The notes: generated by a model not told the origin, from the sequence alone. A stretch of DNA of 64,000 bases from Magnetovibrio sp. (GCA_002717285.1 PBDF01000015.1:1-64000), one strand, 5' to 3'. Positions 29,195 through 39,301 are shown, numbered from the stretch's first letter. A program made the numbers and translations.

Positions 29195-29707
29195 ATGACT
29201 ATTCACCCAATCCTCATTGCACCTGACCCACGTCTTAAGATAAAAAGTAAGCCTGTGAAAGAGGTTGATGATGATATTCGTCAACTTATGGACGATATGC
29301 TGGAAACTATGCACTCTGCACATGGTATTGGTTTAGCGGCGCCCCAAATAAATATTCACAAAAGGATTATTGTGGTTGATATAGTAGACGAAAACAATCT
29401 CTCTCAGCCTATCTGTATGGCTAATCCAGAAATCATAGAAGTTTCAGATGAAGATTTTTCCCATGACGAGGGTTGTTTATCATTACCTGAGCATTACTCT
29501 GAGGTAACTCGCCCGAGTAGTGTGCGTGTTCGTTACCTTGATAAGACAAATAAAGTTTGCGAGTTGGATGCAAGTGGAATACTTGCTGTGTGTGTACAAC
29601 ACGAAATTGATCATCTAGATGGTATTTTGTTTGTCGATCACATTTCATCACTCAAGCGTAACATGATTTTGCGTAAATTGGTTAAGTTGAAGAACAGGAA
29701 TTTATAA
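29195..29707 (+). CDS. def: Peptide deformylase
   Basis: 170-residue metalloprotease that removes the N-formyl group from nascent proteins. Three motifs are intact: GIGLAAPQI (motif 1, about 46-54), EGCLSLP (metal-binding Cys, about 92-98) and QHEIDHLDG (two His ligands and the catalytic Glu, about 133-141). fmt follows eight bases downstream, the usual def-fmt pair. Confidence 0.97.
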   Translation: MTIHPILIAPDPRLKIKSKPVKEVDDDIRQLMDDMLETMHSAHGIGLAAPQINIHKRIIVVDIVDENNLSQPICMANPEIIEVSDEDFSHDEGCLSLPEHYSEVTRPSSVRVRYLDKTNKVCELDASGILAVCVQHEIDHLDGILFVDHISSLKRNMILRKLVKLKNRNL

Positions 29708-29714
29708 TTAAGTA

Positions 29715-30626
29715 ATGTCGACTCTTAACCTTATATTCATGGGAAGCTCAGATTTTTCAGTTCCATCCTTAAAGGCACTACTTGATGCGGGTCATCAAAT
29801 ATCTTGTGTTTATACGCAACCGATTCGCGCAGCTGGGCGTGGGCAAAAAAAAAGTTATTGTCCGGTACATATGTACGCCTATGAACGAGGCCTGAAAGTA
29901 AGAACTCCAGAAGATTTAAGTGATGATAGGCACCAGGAGGACTTTATTGCCTTAAGGGCTGATGCTTGTGTTGTTTGTGCGTATGGTACAATTTTGCCAA
30001 AGCGAATTTTGGAAGCGCCGCTTTTAGGATGTTTAAATATTCATGCATCATTGCTACCGCGTTGGCGTGGCGCTGCGCCAATTCAACGTGCTATAATTGC
30101 AGGAGACAAAATAAGTGGGGTCACCATAATGCAAATGGACGAGGGACTTGATACTGGCGACATACTTTTAAGTGAGGAGACGCAAATCACAAAACTTACC
30201 ACGGCTGAAGAACTTCACAACCAGCTCTCTAAATTAGGGGCGCAGATGATTGTGAGGGTTCTAAAGGGTGGGTACACTCCAATAGCTCAACCCAATTATG
30301 GTATAACCTATGCAGCAAAACTGGATCGCAATGAGGGGCGTCTTGATTGGAGTATGTCAGCAGTAGAATTAGAGCGTAGAATTAGGGCTTTAAACCCATG
30401 GCCTGGCGTGTGGTTCGAGTATGCTGGATTGAGACTCAAGGTGTTGGCAGCAGATGTAAATAAACAATCTGGCGAGTCAGGAACTGTATTAAATAATCAG
30501 TTCAGTATTGCTTGTGGGAAGGGGGCTTTGAGTGTGAAACTTATTCAAAAACAGGGAAGGGTTGTAATGAAAGCGGAAGAGTTTCTCCGTGGTTTTGATC
30601 TGCCGGCTGGGACACGGCTGACTTAA
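29715..30626 (+). CDS. fmt: Methionyl-tRNA formyltransferase
   Basis: 303 residues. Formylates initiator Met-tRNA using 10-formyltetrahydrofolate. N-terminal FMGSSDFSVPSLKAL, catalytic region LNIHASLLPRWRGAAPIQRA (Asn, His and the SLLPRWRG motif) at about 107-126, with MDEGLDTGDIL after it; C-terminal tRNA-binding domain starts at about 205 (NPWPGVWFEY). Paired with def. Confidence 0.97.
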   Translation: MSTLNLIFMGSSDFSVPSLKALLDAGHQISCVYTQPIRAAGRGQKKSYCPVHMYAYERGLKVRTPEDLSDDRHQEDFIALRADACVVCAYGTILPKRILEAPLLGCLNIHASLLPRWRGAAPIQRAIIAGDKISGVTIMQMDEGLDTGDILLSEETQITKLTTAEELHNQLSKLGAQMIVRVLKGGYTPIAQPNYGITYAAKLDRNEGRLDWSMSAVELERRIRALNPWPGVWFEYAGLRLKVLAADVNKQSGESGTVLNNQFSIACGKGALSVKLIQKQGRVVMKAEEFLRGFDLPAGTRLT

Positions 30627-30976
30627 ATTTTTAAATTGATAGTCATCTTTAAATTGTAATTATAAAAAAGTGGGTGCTTTTTTATTGATTGTTAATTGCT
30701 TAGTTTAGACGTTGTTATTGTCTAAGACCATTAATTTTATTCCTTAGGCACACTTCAAAAAAGAAACTGTTTGGTAAAGCTAATTGAGCTTGTATTGCCA
30801 AGTCACTATTGCTAACAGTCTCAAAGTTTTAATCGTGCCCATTAATTTTTTTTGTTACAAGAAAGGATATTTAACCTTGAGTTTAAATGCCGAGATACAA
30901 ATAAAAGGCCTAAGAATGAGTGCATCACTTATGACTAGTTCTCTTTGATTTTCTTGTTCAAAATTTAGAAGCAGGT
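30627..30976. other. 350-bp gene-free interval between fmt and truA
   Basis: AT-rich with many stops in all frames and no recognisable protein or RNA gene. The only structure I can name is a small hairpin, AAAAAAG (30664-30670), loop TGGGTG, CTTTTTT (30677-30683), about 38 bases after fmt, which could act as a weak terminator in either direction. In many relatives def, fmt and truA are almost contiguous, so this spacer is long for the locus. Confidence 0.5.
30664..30683 (+). terminator. Weak A/T-stem terminator after fmt
   Basis: AAAAAAG at 30664-30670 pairs with CTTTTTT at 30677-30683 across a 6-base loop; the 3' arm doubles as the U-tract. The stem contains only one G-C pair, so efficiency is uncertain. 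Confidence 0.4.
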
Positions 30977-31714
30977 ATGACCCGTTTTAAACTTGTAATA
31001 GAATATGATGGTTGTGGTTTCGTTGGTTGGCAACGTCAAGAAAATGGTCTTGGGGTTCAGCAATCTTTCGAAGATGCAGTATTTTCTTTTAGTGGCGAAA
31101 AACCTCGGGTTTTTGGTGCTGGACGGACAGACTCGGGCGTTCATGCACTAGCCCAAGTAGCTCACTTTGATCTTCATGGAAGGTATAGTGTCGATACTGT
31201 AAGGGATGCTTTAAATTTTTATCTAAAAGATGTGCCCGCAGTAGTTTTGGAAGTTAGCATCGTGAGCCCGGAGTTTCACTCAAGATTTTCCGCAATCGGT
31301 CGCTCATATACTTATCGTATTACAAACCGTCGGGCGCCACTAGCCGTTGAGAAAGGGAGAAGCTGGCGGTTGCCTAAACATCTTAATGAATTAGCTATGC
31401 ATGAAGCCGCTCAGGTGCTTGTGGGAAAACACGATTTTACCAGCTTTCGGGCAGTTGTTTGTCAGTCTGATACTCCAGTAAAAACAATAGACAGGTTAGA
31501 TGTGAAAAGAGAGGGAGATCTTGTGCTGGTTTATGCACAGGCACGTTCGTTTTTACATCACCAGGTGCGTAACTTCGTCGGCTCTTTGAAGCTAGTTGGT
31601 GAGGGTAAATGGAGTGCTACTGACTTGAAAGCCGCACTTGAAGCACGTGATAGAAGGGCGGCTGGACAAACTGCCCCTCCTGATGGGCTCTACCTGACTG
31701 GTGTATTTTATTAG
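30977..31714 (+). CDS. truA: tRNA pseudouridine synthase A
   Basis: 245 residues; makes pseudouridine at positions 38-40 of the tRNA anticodon arm. Catalytic Asp lies in GAGRTDSGVHALAQVAHF (about 47-64). VEYDGCGFVGWQRQ-like start (IEYDGCGFVGWQRQ), SARFSAIGRSYTYRI-like motif (FHSRFSAIGRSYTYRI) and FLHHQVRNFVGSL near the end are all family signatures. Start ATG 30977 is preceded by a weak AGCAGG. Confidence 0.97.
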   Translation: MTRFKLVIEYDGCGFVGWQRQENGLGVQQSFEDAVFSFSGEKPRVFGAGRTDSGVHALAQVAHFDLHGRYSVDTVRDALNFYLKDVPAVVLEVSIVSPEFHSRFSAIGRSYTYRITNRRAPLAVEKGRSWRLPKHLNELAMHEAAQVLVGKHDFTSFRAVVCQSDTPVKTIDRLDVKREGDLVLVYAQARSFLHHQVRNFVGSLKLVGEGKWSATDLKAALEARDRRAAGQTAPPDGLYLTGVFY

Positions 31715-31891
31715 TTTGGAATGGTTTAAAATTTCACCAACTAAGCAGATCATTTAATATAGAAAAGTATAACTATAACTTATTTTTTTGGTTCCTTAGC
31801 TACAATCAGTAATTCTTGTTTTCTGTGATAGGTTTATTCCTCATACTCTAATTATCCATGAGGCAACCTGCTTATGGGTAGTTTGTACAAT

Positions 31892-32461
31892 TCAGAGTAG
31901 CCTATCCGCATATCCCTTGATTAGTATGCTTAACGCAAAATCAATTGCTACTATACTTGCCGCAAGCTTTCCAGGAATCTTCAACGTTGTTTTAGTAACA
32001 AACCAAGTGTAGATCACAAAAAACACCAATATGCCGAGCCCCAGAAATCCTGCACTAATAGGTGAAAATATACCATTGACTGATAGTATCGCTATGGGTA
32101 GGTAAATTAAATTTTGTATTACTGCCGCCCAATTGTAGGCGATAATAAAACGAATGTATTCCTTACGTCTCTTTATTGCAGTGACTAAAAAATCTACTAC
32201 CACAGGAAAGGCTAACCAGGAGATAATGTAAAAAATAGTTTCAACGTAAATAAAGCGTGTTGCAGAGGTTGAAATCTCGCCCACATTATAGCGCATTACA
32301 AGGAGCCCAGCGTAAAATGGTGCTATTATCAATGCTGCATTGAAGGATCGCCAGAAGGCCCCTTTTGTATTTCTAAAGTAGGATAAGCCAGACGAATCTA
32401 GTAGAGCAAATCTGTATGCACCGTATAATGCGCGTGCAGTTTCACCAGATGTGATTGCCAT
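31892..32461 (-). CDS. Multi-pass membrane protein of unknown function between dapE and truA
   Basis: 189 residues with about five hydrophobic segments (near 42-56, 72-95, 105-128, 132-156 and 168-185) and a positively charged loop KRRKEYIRF between the second and third. The N-terminus (TARALYGAYRFALLDSSGLSYF) looks amphipathic and is followed by NTKGAFWRSFNAALIIAP. I do not recognise a named family with confidence; no catalytic motif is visible. Its ATG overlaps the dapE stop by one base (TGATG), so it is co-translated with dapE and is the last gene of dapD-dapE-this unit. A link to lysine or cell-wall precursor synthesis is only contextual. Confidence 0.8.
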   Translation of the reverse strand: MAITSGETARALYGAYRFALLDSSGLSYFRNTKGAFWRSFNAALIIAPFYAGLLVMRYNVGEISTSATRFIYVETIFYIISWLAFPVVVDFLVTAIKRRKEYIRFIIAYNWAAVIQNLIYLPIAILSVNGIFSPISAGFLGLGILVFFVIYTWFVTKTTLKIPGKLAASIVAIDFALSILIKGYADRLL

Positions 32462-33624
32462 CAGTCCGTAAAATAGGATTCAAGTATGTAATCATAGATG
32501 TCTGTAAGTGTGTTGATATCGTTTATTGAAGCATTCTCATTAGCCTTGTGGGCGGTAGCGTTGATCATTCCGAATTCTGCAACTGAGCATACATTTTTGA
32601 TAAAGCGAGCATCAGAGGTGCCCCCAGTAGTACTTAATTCAGACCTTCGGCCAGTTACATTTTTTATTGCGTTTTGGATGATATTACTGAGAAAACCCGG
32701 CGGGCTCAAAAAGGATTCTCCTGAAATTGTAAAATCTAAGCTAACTTCTGTTTTATGCTCGGCTGCGATTGTTTGGACGATTTTTCTTATATGTTGTTCA
32801 AGAGAAGCGCCAGAGTGAAGATCATTAAAACGTATGTTAAAACCAGCATGTGCATTTGTAGGAATAACATTCGTTGCCCTATTACCTACATCAACAGTTG
32901 TAATTTCAAGGTTTGATGGTGGGAAGTGATCAGAACCACTATCCAATAATTCTGAATTGATTGCGCTGAGAATCGTAAGTAATACTGGAACAGGATTGTG
33001 GGCAAGGTGCGGGTAAGCAACATGCCCTTGGGTTCCATGAACAACAATTTTTCCATTGATTGAACCGCGTCGGCCGATTTTTACAGTATCGCCTAGTACT
33101 TTTACGCTGGTTGGCTCACCGACTAAACAAGCATCAATAGTTTGGCTTTGCCTGACCATCCAATCCAGCATTTTTTTTGTACCATTGATTGCGGGCCCTT
33201 CTTCGTCACCGGTAATGAGAAAACTGATGGAACCTTTGAAATCAGTTCCATGTCGTGCAATAAAACGAGAGGCAGCCGCAGTAAAGCAAGCTATGGCACA
33301 TTTCATGTCCGCGGCTCCGCGCCCATGCAGTGCTTCTTCGCAAATTTGGCCACCAAAAGGGTCTATGGTCCAGTCGTCACGATTACCTATGGGTACTACG
33401 TCAGTATGGCCGGCGAAGCAAAAGTTTGGAGCAGCTGAACCTATGCGAGCATAGAGGTTGTCTACATCTGGGGTCCCAGATTCGCTAAAGGGTAAACGGT
33501 AGCATGTAAAGCCAAGGTCGTCCAAGGTGGCTTCAAGTAGATCCAAAGCACCAGCATCAACAGGAGTAATGGATGGACAGCGCAATAATCCTTGGCTGAA
33601 GACAATTGCATCAATTTCATTCAC
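32461..33624 (-). CDS. dapE: Succinyl-diaminopimelate desuccinylase
   Basis: 387 residues, M20 metallopeptidase family. Converts N-succinyl-LL-diaminopimelate to LL-diaminopimelate for lysine and peptidoglycan. Zinc-binding FAGHTDVVPIG (His and Asp, about 70-80), GRGAADMKCAIA, GDEEGPAINGT (catalytic Glu and metal Glu), and a final metal His in ATAHKANENASI. Length is standard. Starts 12 bases after dapD. Confidence 0.96.
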   Translation of the reverse strand: MNEIDAIVFSQGLLRCPSITPVDAGALDLLEATLDDLGFTCYRLPFSESGTPDVDNLYARIGSAAPNFCFAGHTDVVPIGNRDDWTIDPFGGQICEEALHGRGAADMKCAIACFTAAASRFIARHGTDFKGSISFLITGDEEGPAINGTKKMLDWMVRQSQTIDACLVGEPTSVKVLGDTVKIGRRGSINGKIVVHGTQGHVAYPHLAHNPVPVLLTILSAINSELLDSGSDHFPPSNLEITTVDVGNRATNVIPTNAHAGFNIRFNDLHSGASLEQHIRKIVQTIAAEHKTEVSLDFTISGESFLSPPGFLSNIIQNAIKNVTGRRSELSTTGGTSDARFIKNVCSVAEFGMINATAHKANENASINDINTLTDIYDYILESYFTD

Positions 33625-33635
33625 AGCAGTGTCCT

Positions 33636-34484
33636 CTAGTCTCTCAAAAGCTCGTTGATTGAGGTCTTGGCACGAGTCCGCTCATCAACTTTTTTAACAA
33701 TGACGGCACAATATAGACTTGGAGCAGGTGAGCCATTCGGCATAGTTTTGCTCGATGGTGTGTTTCCTGATACGACGACTGAATATGCTGGAACACGGCC
33801 GTAGTGGACCTCACCAGTAGCGCGATCGACAACTTTTGTTGATGCACTGATGAAAACGCCCATGCCAAGAACTGAACCTTCTTCGACAATAACACCCTCA
33901 GCAACCTCCGCACGAGCACCGATAAAGCAGTTGTCCTCAATGATGGTTGGCCCAGCTTGAAGGGGTTCAAGTACCCCACCAATTCCTGCTCCTCCAGATA
34001 TGTGGACGTCTTTACCAATTTGTGCGCAGGAGCCAACTGTTGACCAGCCGTCAACCATGGTACCGGAATCAACAAAAGCCCCAATGTTTATGAAAGAGGG
34101 CATAAGGACTACACCTTGAGAGACATATGAGCCGCGACGGACAATGCAATTAGGAACGGCTCGAATACCTGAGTCGCGAAATTCAGACTCATTCCAATCC
34201 CTAAATTTAGATGGTACTTTGTCAAACCAATGAGCTCCATCTGCACCACCAGAAATCATTCCCATGTCGTTTAAGCGAAATGACAACAATACAGCTTTTT
34301 TAAGCCACTGATTTACGTGCCACTTGCCCAGGCTCTTGCGCTCAGCTACACGGGCTTTGCCTGAGTCAAGGAGGTCTAGGGCATCCTCAACAGCATTTCG
34401 TATTTCTCCAGTAGTTTCTGTATTGATGTTATTGCGAGCTTCCCACGCGTCGCTTATAATTTTTTCTAACTGATTACGATTCAT
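33636..34484 (-). CDS. dapD: 2,3,4,5-tetrahydropyridine-2,6-dicarboxylate N-succinyltransferase
   Basis: Hexapeptide-repeat acyltransferase of the lysine/diaminopimelate pathway, upstream of DapE. Left-handed beta-helix repeats are visible ([36 protein letters not shown]). I place the start at the ATG at 34482-34484 ([14 protein letters not shown], 282 residues), which matches the family's N-terminus; an upstream in-frame TTG at 34502 would add six residues. The succinylase branch is thus used, as in most proteobacteria. Confidence 0.95.
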   Translation of the reverse strand: MNRNQLEKIISDAWEARNNINTETTGEIRNAVEDALDLLDSGKARVAERKSLGKWHVNQWLKKAVLLSFRLNDMGMISGGADGAHWFDKVPSKFRDWNESEFRDSGIRAVPNCIVRRGSYVSQGVVLMPSFINIGAFVDSGTMVDGWSTVGSCAQIGKDVHISGGAGIGGVLEPLQAGPTIIEDNCFIGARAEVAEGVIVEEGSVLGMGVFISASTKVVDRATGEVHYGRVPAYSVVVSGNTPSSKTMPNGSPAPSLYCAVIVKKVDERTRAKTSINELLRD

Positions 34485-34560
34485 TTTCAACTCAACAGAC
34501 AATAAAAACTAGGTAACAATTTTGCAGGCGTCAGAACATGCGATAAAGAGAGTATGAATG

Positions 34561-35238
34561 TCAATACAAGGACACAATATTGTTTAACCAAGTCGTTAAA
34601 TTGTCAATTTCATGGTGAACATGCTTTCCTTTTGAACTTTCCTGCCCCCATTGCGTGTTAGTGCGAACCCAAACTGTGGTCATGCCAATATCTGCTGCTG
34701 GTTTCAAATTGCCGGCTATATCCTCAAACATTACTGTGAGTTTTGGATTGAGTTCAAATTTTTTTACAAACATTTGGTAGGCTTCTGGTTGTGGTTTAGG
34801 AATGTAATTACTGGCAACAATGTCATAGATATCTGTAAAATGATGACTGATTCCAAGACGCTCAATAACACGCAAGGTGTGTCCCACATCTGCATTTGTG
34901 AAGATAATTTTTTGCCCATTAAGTTTTTTCAAAGCCTTATCCAGGATTGGGTTGGCTTTTAATTTCCGGAGGTCAATATCGTGAACGTAGTCAAGAAATT
35001 CTTTTGGATTAACTTCATGGCGGTCCATTAGGCCGCGTAAAGTTGTTCCATATTCTCTAAAATATTTTTTTTGTATTTTAAATGCTTCGTTAGGTTCTAC
35101 TTTGAGGAAACCAGAAATAAAAGACTTCATTCTTAAATCAATTTGACCAAACAAGTTGGTTGTTGCGCAATAAAGAGTGTTATCTAGGTCAAAAACCCAG
35201 GTTTCTATTGATTTCAGTTGGTCTATTGATTGGGGCAT
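34561..35238 (-). CDS. HAD-superfamily pyrimidine 5'-nucleotidase-like protein
   Basis: 225 residues. HAD motifs: WVFDLDNTLY (motif I, about 14-23), IIFTNAD (motif II), K in NYIPKPQPEAY (motif III), and FEDIAGNLKPAADIG (motif IV). The cap and the NTLYCATTNLFGQIDLRM segment match the pyrimidine 5'-nucleotidase (SDT1/PPI-like) branch. Upstream of dapD in the same direction with a 76-base gap. Physiological substrate cannot be told from sequence. Confidence 0.88.
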   Translation of the reverse strand: MPQSIDQLKSIETWVFDLDNTLYCATTNLFGQIDLRMKSFISGFLKVEPNEAFKIQKKYFREYGTTLRGLMDRHEVNPKEFLDYVHDIDLRKLKANPILDKALKKLNGQKIIFTNADVGHTLRVIERLGISHHFTDIYDIVASNYIPKPQPEAYQMFVKKFELNPKLTVMFEDIAGNLKPAADIGMTTVWVRTNTQWGQESSKGKHVHHEIDNLTTWLNNIVSLY

Positions 35239-35618
35239 ATTGGTATTGCTGATACAGGGGTCTAGATGCAGGTTTTGTTCTTTTGAATGGGGGCAGTAGT
35301 AATAGTTTGTTGATAGGAAATTCAGAAAAACCTTATTTAACGGTTAGTCAAAGACCGCTAAATTGAGTTTTTTTGTTTTACTCCTAATATTAAATTTCGT
35401 TTTCAGCCTTTCTATAAAAACCATGTCATGTGGCTCAACTGATGGAGATAGAGTTCAAAACAACAACTATTCGTTGGTTAAATTTTTGATATCAATTATT
35501 GAAGTTCTTGTGTTTTTTTACCTTGGTAACGCCCTTTTGACAAGGGATTAGGAACATAAGGATCGAGATTAATAACCAGAATGGGTTAAGTTTTTCCACG
35601 CAAAGGTTTTTAGAAAAC
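35239..35618. other. 380-bp interval with no convincing gene
   Basis: Lies between the HAD gene start (minus) and the recX stop (minus). A TTG-initiated 62-codon plus-strand frame at 35363-35551 encodes two hydrophobic stretches (FFVLLLILNFVFSL and FLISIIEVLVFFYLG) joined by a polar linker; it has no ribosome site and no known relative that I recognise, so I do not call it a gene. No RNA gene or strong repeat seen. Confidence 0.5.
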
Positions 35619-36227
35619 TCACGGCACGGTATTTCCAAGATTTTTCAAGTTCGCTTCGAGTTCATCAATATTTTTTGCTTTAACAATGCTCAAGGCTATG
35701 GAGTAGGAAAAGCCTGACCGTGCTAACGCAGCAAGCTCTTTCTCAAGATTTTCCTGATTATTTACATCTCTTCGATAAGGACCAAAACGCCGTTTGCGTG
35801 CGTAGGCAATTGCTGCGGGCAGATCAGGCGAACCAATCTCATTTTCTAAAGCCTCAATTGTTTTATCAATAATTTTTTTTGGCAGCGATTTCTGAAGAAG
35901 ACGAAAGCGTATGGTACGTAGTGATTTACCTCGTCTGCCCATGCTTGCAGCTTGGGTTTGGGCGTATGCCTCATCATTTAATATGCCATTTTTTAAATAG
36001 CGCTGGATTAGATCCTCAACAAGCTGAATACAAGCTTTAACGTCTGTATTATGGTACTTTGACGCACGAATAATTTTACGTTCAAGAACTTTCCTCAAGT
36101 TTTCAGAAGACGATGCATATCTCCCCAGATAATAAAGTGCAGCACTTTCAATGGAGGTGGTGCTTACTTTACGCGGAATTTTAAGTCGTCGTGTAGTTCT
36201 ACCAGATTTGCTGTTAGATTCAGTCAT
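35619..36227 (-). CDS. recX: Regulatory protein RecX family
   Basis: 202 residues with the three-helix repeats of RecX: AALYYLGRYASSSENLRKVL, LIQRYLKNGILNDEAYA with QTQAASMGRRGKSLRTIRFR, and a C-terminal YARKRRFGPYRR repeat. RecX binds RecA filaments and tempers recombination and SOS activity. recA is not in the window. The divergent gap to the next gene holds GTTC-N7-GTAC at 36252-36266, one base off the alphaproteobacterial LexA box GTTC-N7-GTTC. Confidence 0.88.
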   Translation of the reverse strand: MTESNSKSGRTTRRLKIPRKVSTTSIESAALYYLGRYASSSENLRKVLERKIIRASKYHNTDVKACIQLVEDLIQRYLKNGILNDEAYAQTQAASMGRRGKSLRTIRFRLLQKSLPKKIIDKTIEALENEIGSPDLPAAIAYARKRRFGPYRRDVNNQENLEKELAALARSGFSYSIALSIVKAKNIDELEANLKNLGNTVP

Positions 36228-36303
36228 ACTCAGTTAATGTTTTTTTATTTAGTTCTAATTTAGTACATATTATATGAAAAATTTAAACAAAGAAGGAACA
36301 AAA

Positions 36304-37101
36304 ATGAAGTCACCCCTATGGGAAAACCCAGGAGGTCACAATTGGCTTGGTGTGTGGACACTTTATATGCGAGAAGTTCGCCGTTTTACTAAAATTTATA
36401 CTCAAACTATGTTGGCACCTGTAGTGACAACTCTTTTGTTTTTGGCAGTCTTCTCGTTGGTCATAGGGCCACGCTCGAATAGCTTTGTTGGCGAAGTGCC
36501 TTTTTTAGAATTTCTTGTTCCAGGATTAATCATGATGGCAATTGCACAAAATGCTTTTGGTAATACCTCGTCTTCGATTGTTATAGCTAAGATACAAGGT
36601 AATATTGTTGATACTTTGATGCCTCCATTTAGTGCAAACGAATTAACTCTTGCTATTGCTTTCGGCGGTGTAACTAGAGGTATTGCTGTTGGCATATGTG
36701 TTGCTTTAGCTATGAGTTTTTTTACTCCTAGCAATCTGCATAACTTTGTATTTATTCTATTTCACGGGTTTATGGCGTCGTTGATGTTATCCTTGTTGGG
36801 GCTCATAGGTGGTATCTGGTCTGTCAAATTTGATCACATAGCTGCGGTAACTAATTTTGTAGTTACGCCTCTATCTTTTCTTTCAGGTACCTTCTATTCA
36901 ATCCACCAACTACCTGAGGTTGCTCAAAAAATTGCCTATTTTAACCCATTTTTCTATATGATAGATGGCTTTCGGTATGGTTTTATTGGGGCCTCTGATG
37001 CTGAACCTATGCTCGGTTTGGTCGTAATGATATTGATGAATATTTTGCTTTGGATGATATGTCATTATATGTTTAAAATAGGATATAAATTAAGAGCTTA
37101 G
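36304..37101 (+). CDS. ABC-2 type transporter permease
   Basis: 265 residues with six predicted membrane spans (for example MLAPVVTTLLFLAVFSLVIG and FLEFLVPGLIMMAIAQNAFG). The ABC-2 signature is NPFFYMIDGFRYGFIG near the C-terminus, as in NodJ/YadH/DrrB-type exporters. I choose the ATG at 36304, five bases after AAGGAA; an in-frame ATG at 36274 would add ten residues (MKNLNKEGTK) translated from the ribosome site itself. No ATPase gene is adjacent, so the partner must be elsewhere. Substrate unknown; drug, lipid or polysaccharide export are all possible. Confidence 0.9.
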   Translation: MKSPLWENPGGHNWLGVWTLYMREVRRFTKIYTQTMLAPVVTTLLFLAVFSLVIGPRSNSFVGEVPFLEFLVPGLIMMAIAQNAFGNTSSSIVIAKIQGNIVDTLMPPFSANELTLAIAFGGVTRGIAVGICVALAMSFFTPSNLHNFVFILFHGFMASLMLSLLGLIGGIWSVKFDHIAAVTNFVVTPLSFLSGTFYSIHQLPEVAQKIAYFNPFFYMIDGFRYGFIGASDAEPMLGLVVMILMNILLWMICHYMFKIGYKLRA

Positions 37102-37218
37102 TTCTTGTAAATGCTTTCCTTAGTAACATTTGAAATCAATACTCCGTTTTTTAATTGCTATCTTAGAGGGTTAGTTTAATTGCGGGCTCATTTTTTTGAT
37201 ACCTTGGAGGCTTAACCT

Positions 37219-38397
37219 GTGATTTCAGCTGTTATGCCAACATATGCAAGAATGGATATATCCTTCGTGCGTGGGGAGGGTGCATATCTATTTGACTCTA
37301 ATGGTAAGCGCTATCTAGACTTTGCAACAGGTATTGCTGTAAACGCTCTTGGCCATTGTCATCCACATCTTGTTGAAGCAGTACGAGAACAAGTTGGAAA
37401 ATTATGGCATGTTTCCAACTTGTATCACATTTCAGGACAACAAAAATTAGCTCAGCGCTTAGTTGATGCAACTTTTGCTGATAGTGTTTTTTTTGCTAAC
37501 TCTGGCGCCGAGGCTGTTGAATGCGCCATAAAAATGGCGCGTAAATATCAACACGATAATGGCAAGTCTGAACGCTTTCGTGTAATAGCATTCACCAATG
37601 CTTTTCACGGACGAACCCTGTCCACTATCGCAGCAAGCGGACAAGAAAAAAATCGAGCTGGTTTTGCTCCAAATATGGAGGGCTTCGACCATGTTTCTTT
37701 TGGCAACTTAAATGAAGTACGTGCCTCCATTACAAATGAAACTGCAGCGATACTTATTGAACCTATCCAGGGGGAGGGTGGAATACGTCCTGCTAGCCCA
37801 GAATTTCTGAGAGGCCTCCGTGAAACGGCTGATGAATTTGGCCTACTTTTGATTTTTGATGAGGTTCAGTGTGGTGTGGGGCGTACCGGAAAATTATTTG
37901 CTCATGAGTGGGCTGGTGTAACTCCTGACATAATGTCAGTAGCCAAAGGTCTCGGTGGAGGTTTTCCCGTGGGTGCTTGTCTCGCCCGTGAGGATGCAGC
38001 TGCAGCCCTATGTGCTGGTTCTCATGGTTCCACCTTTGGAGGTAACCCGTTAGCTATGGCAGCGGCCAACGCAGTTCTTGATGTAATCAATACACCCGAA
38101 TTTCTCAAAAATGTGAATGATGTTGCTAAAAAGTTTTGGGCTCAATTAATTGATCTTGCAGCTGCATATCCTCGTGTTATTGAAGAAATTCGTGGTTCAG
38201 GTTTGATGATTGGGGTCAAATGTAAAGTAAATAGTTCAGATCTGCGTAGTAAATTGCTTGCCTCTAGAATGTTGTGTGTTGGTGCAGCGGATAACGTTAT
38301 TCGTATCCTGCCACCACTTATAATAGAAAGTAGTCATGTTGATGAAGCTATGAAAATTCTTCATAAAGCGTGTGCCATGATCGATAGGGTCTCCTGA
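37219..38397 (+). CDS. argD: Acetylornithine/succinyldiaminopimelate aminotransferase
   Basis: 392 residues, class III PLP aminotransferase. PLP pocket: [17 protein letters not shown] (about 94-110), [13 protein letters not shown] (about 213-225, cofactor Asp) and [14 protein letters not shown] (Schiff-base Lys near 242). It acts in arginine synthesis and can also serve the DAP pathway whose dapD/dapE lie nearby. GTG start at 37219 has GGAGG eight bases upstream, which decides the start. argF begins two bases after the stop. Confidence 0.96.
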   Translation: MISAVMPTYARMDISFVRGEGAYLFDSNGKRYLDFATGIAVNALGHCHPHLVEAVREQVGKLWHVSNLYHISGQQKLAQRLVDATFADSVFFANSGAEAVECAIKMARKYQHDNGKSERFRVIAFTNAFHGRTLSTIAASGQEKNRAGFAPNMEGFDHVSFGNLNEVRASITNETAAILIEPIQGEGGIRPASPEFLRGLRETADEFGLLLIFDEVQCGVGRTGKLFAHEWAGVTPDIMSVAKGLGGGFPVGACLAREDAAAALCAGSHGSTFGGNPLAMAAANAVLDVINTPEFLKNVNDVAKKFWAQLIDLAAAYPRVIEEIRGSGLMIGVKCKVNSSDLRSKLLASRMLCVGAADNVIRILPPLIIESSHVDEAMKILHKACAMIDRVS

Positions 38398-38398
38398 C

Positions 38399-39301
38399 AT
38401 GACAGGTATAAAACATTTTTTAGATTTAGATGCCTGTGATTCTGATACGCTACGTAGTATTCTTGATAAGGGCGTTTCTTTCAAAAAGGGTGTGGAAAAT
38501 ACGCAACTTCTGAAAGATAGGACCTTGGTTCTAATATTTGAAAAGCCTTCAACTAGAACGCGCGTTTCTTTCGAAGTTGGTATGCATGAATTAGGTGGTC
38601 GTGTAATTGTTCTAGAAGGCGATGCGTGTCAATTGGGACGAGGTGAGAGTGTTGCTGATACGGCGCGAGTTCTCTCGCGTTATGTTGACGCCATTATGAT
38701 CCGCACAGATGACTCTGATAAGCTTTATGAGCTTGCCGAGAACGCAAGTGTACCTGTAATTAATGGGTTGACCGATGATAGCCATCCCTGCCAACTAATG
38801 GCTGATGTTATGACCTTTGAGGAACATATGGGCCCTATAGCTGGGCGTACAGTAGTTTGGTGCGGAGATGGGAACAATGTTGCAACATCTTGGATTCAAG
38901 CAGCGGTACGTTTTGGCTTTTCCTTGAGGCTTGCTTGTCCAAAAGAATTAGAGCCAGATGCGAAAGCTATAGAATGGGCTATAGCTGAAGGTGGTGATGT
39001 CCTGGTGACCGCGGATGTAGATAGTGCAGTTAAAGGAGCTGACTGTCTGGTTACTGATACTTGGCATTCTATGGGTGCTGATGAAAGCCAATTTCGCCAC
39101 AATATTTTGGCCCCTTACCAAGTTGATCAACGTTTGATGAATTTAACTAAAGCGGATGCTCTTTTTATGCATTGTTTGCCTGCTCATCGCGGAGAGGAGG
39201 TGACAGCTGAAGTTATTGATGGACCTCGTTCTGTCGTTTGGGATGAGGCTGAAAATCGCTTACATGCACAAAAAGGCATATTAGCTTGGTGTATGAGTTA
39301 A
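38399..39301 (+). CDS. argF: Ornithine carbamoyltransferase
   Basis: 300 residues. Carbamoyl phosphate site STRTR at 51-55, [12 protein letters not shown] around 129-140 (ornithine OTCase signature), catalytic HCLPAH near 258. Converts ornithine and carbamoyl phosphate to citrulline. Directly follows argD, the standard alphaproteobacterial argD-argF pair. Confidence 0.97.
   Translation: MTGIKHFLDLDACDSDTLRSILDKGVSFKKGVENTQLLKDRTLVLIFEKPSTRTRVSFEVGMHELGGRVIVLEGDACQLGRGESVADTARVLSRYVDAIMIRTDDSDKLYELAENASVPVINGLTDDSHPCQLMADVMTFEEHMGPIAGRTVVWCGDGNNVATSWIQAAVRFGFSLRLACPKELEPDAKAIEWAIAEGGDVLVTADVDSAVKGADCLVTDTWHSMGADESQFRHNILAPYQVDQRLMNLTKADALFMHCLPAHRGEEVTAEVIDGPRSVVWDEAENRLHAQKGILAWCMS

Noticed and set aside
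30627..30976. Hidden tRNA or decayed gene between fmt and truA
   Set aside because: No cloverleaf, T-loop consensus or ordered protein fragments found on either strand.
35363..35551. 62-codon TTG frame with two hydrophobic segments
   Set aside because: No ribosome site or family; short hydrophobic frames are frequent in AT-rich DNA.
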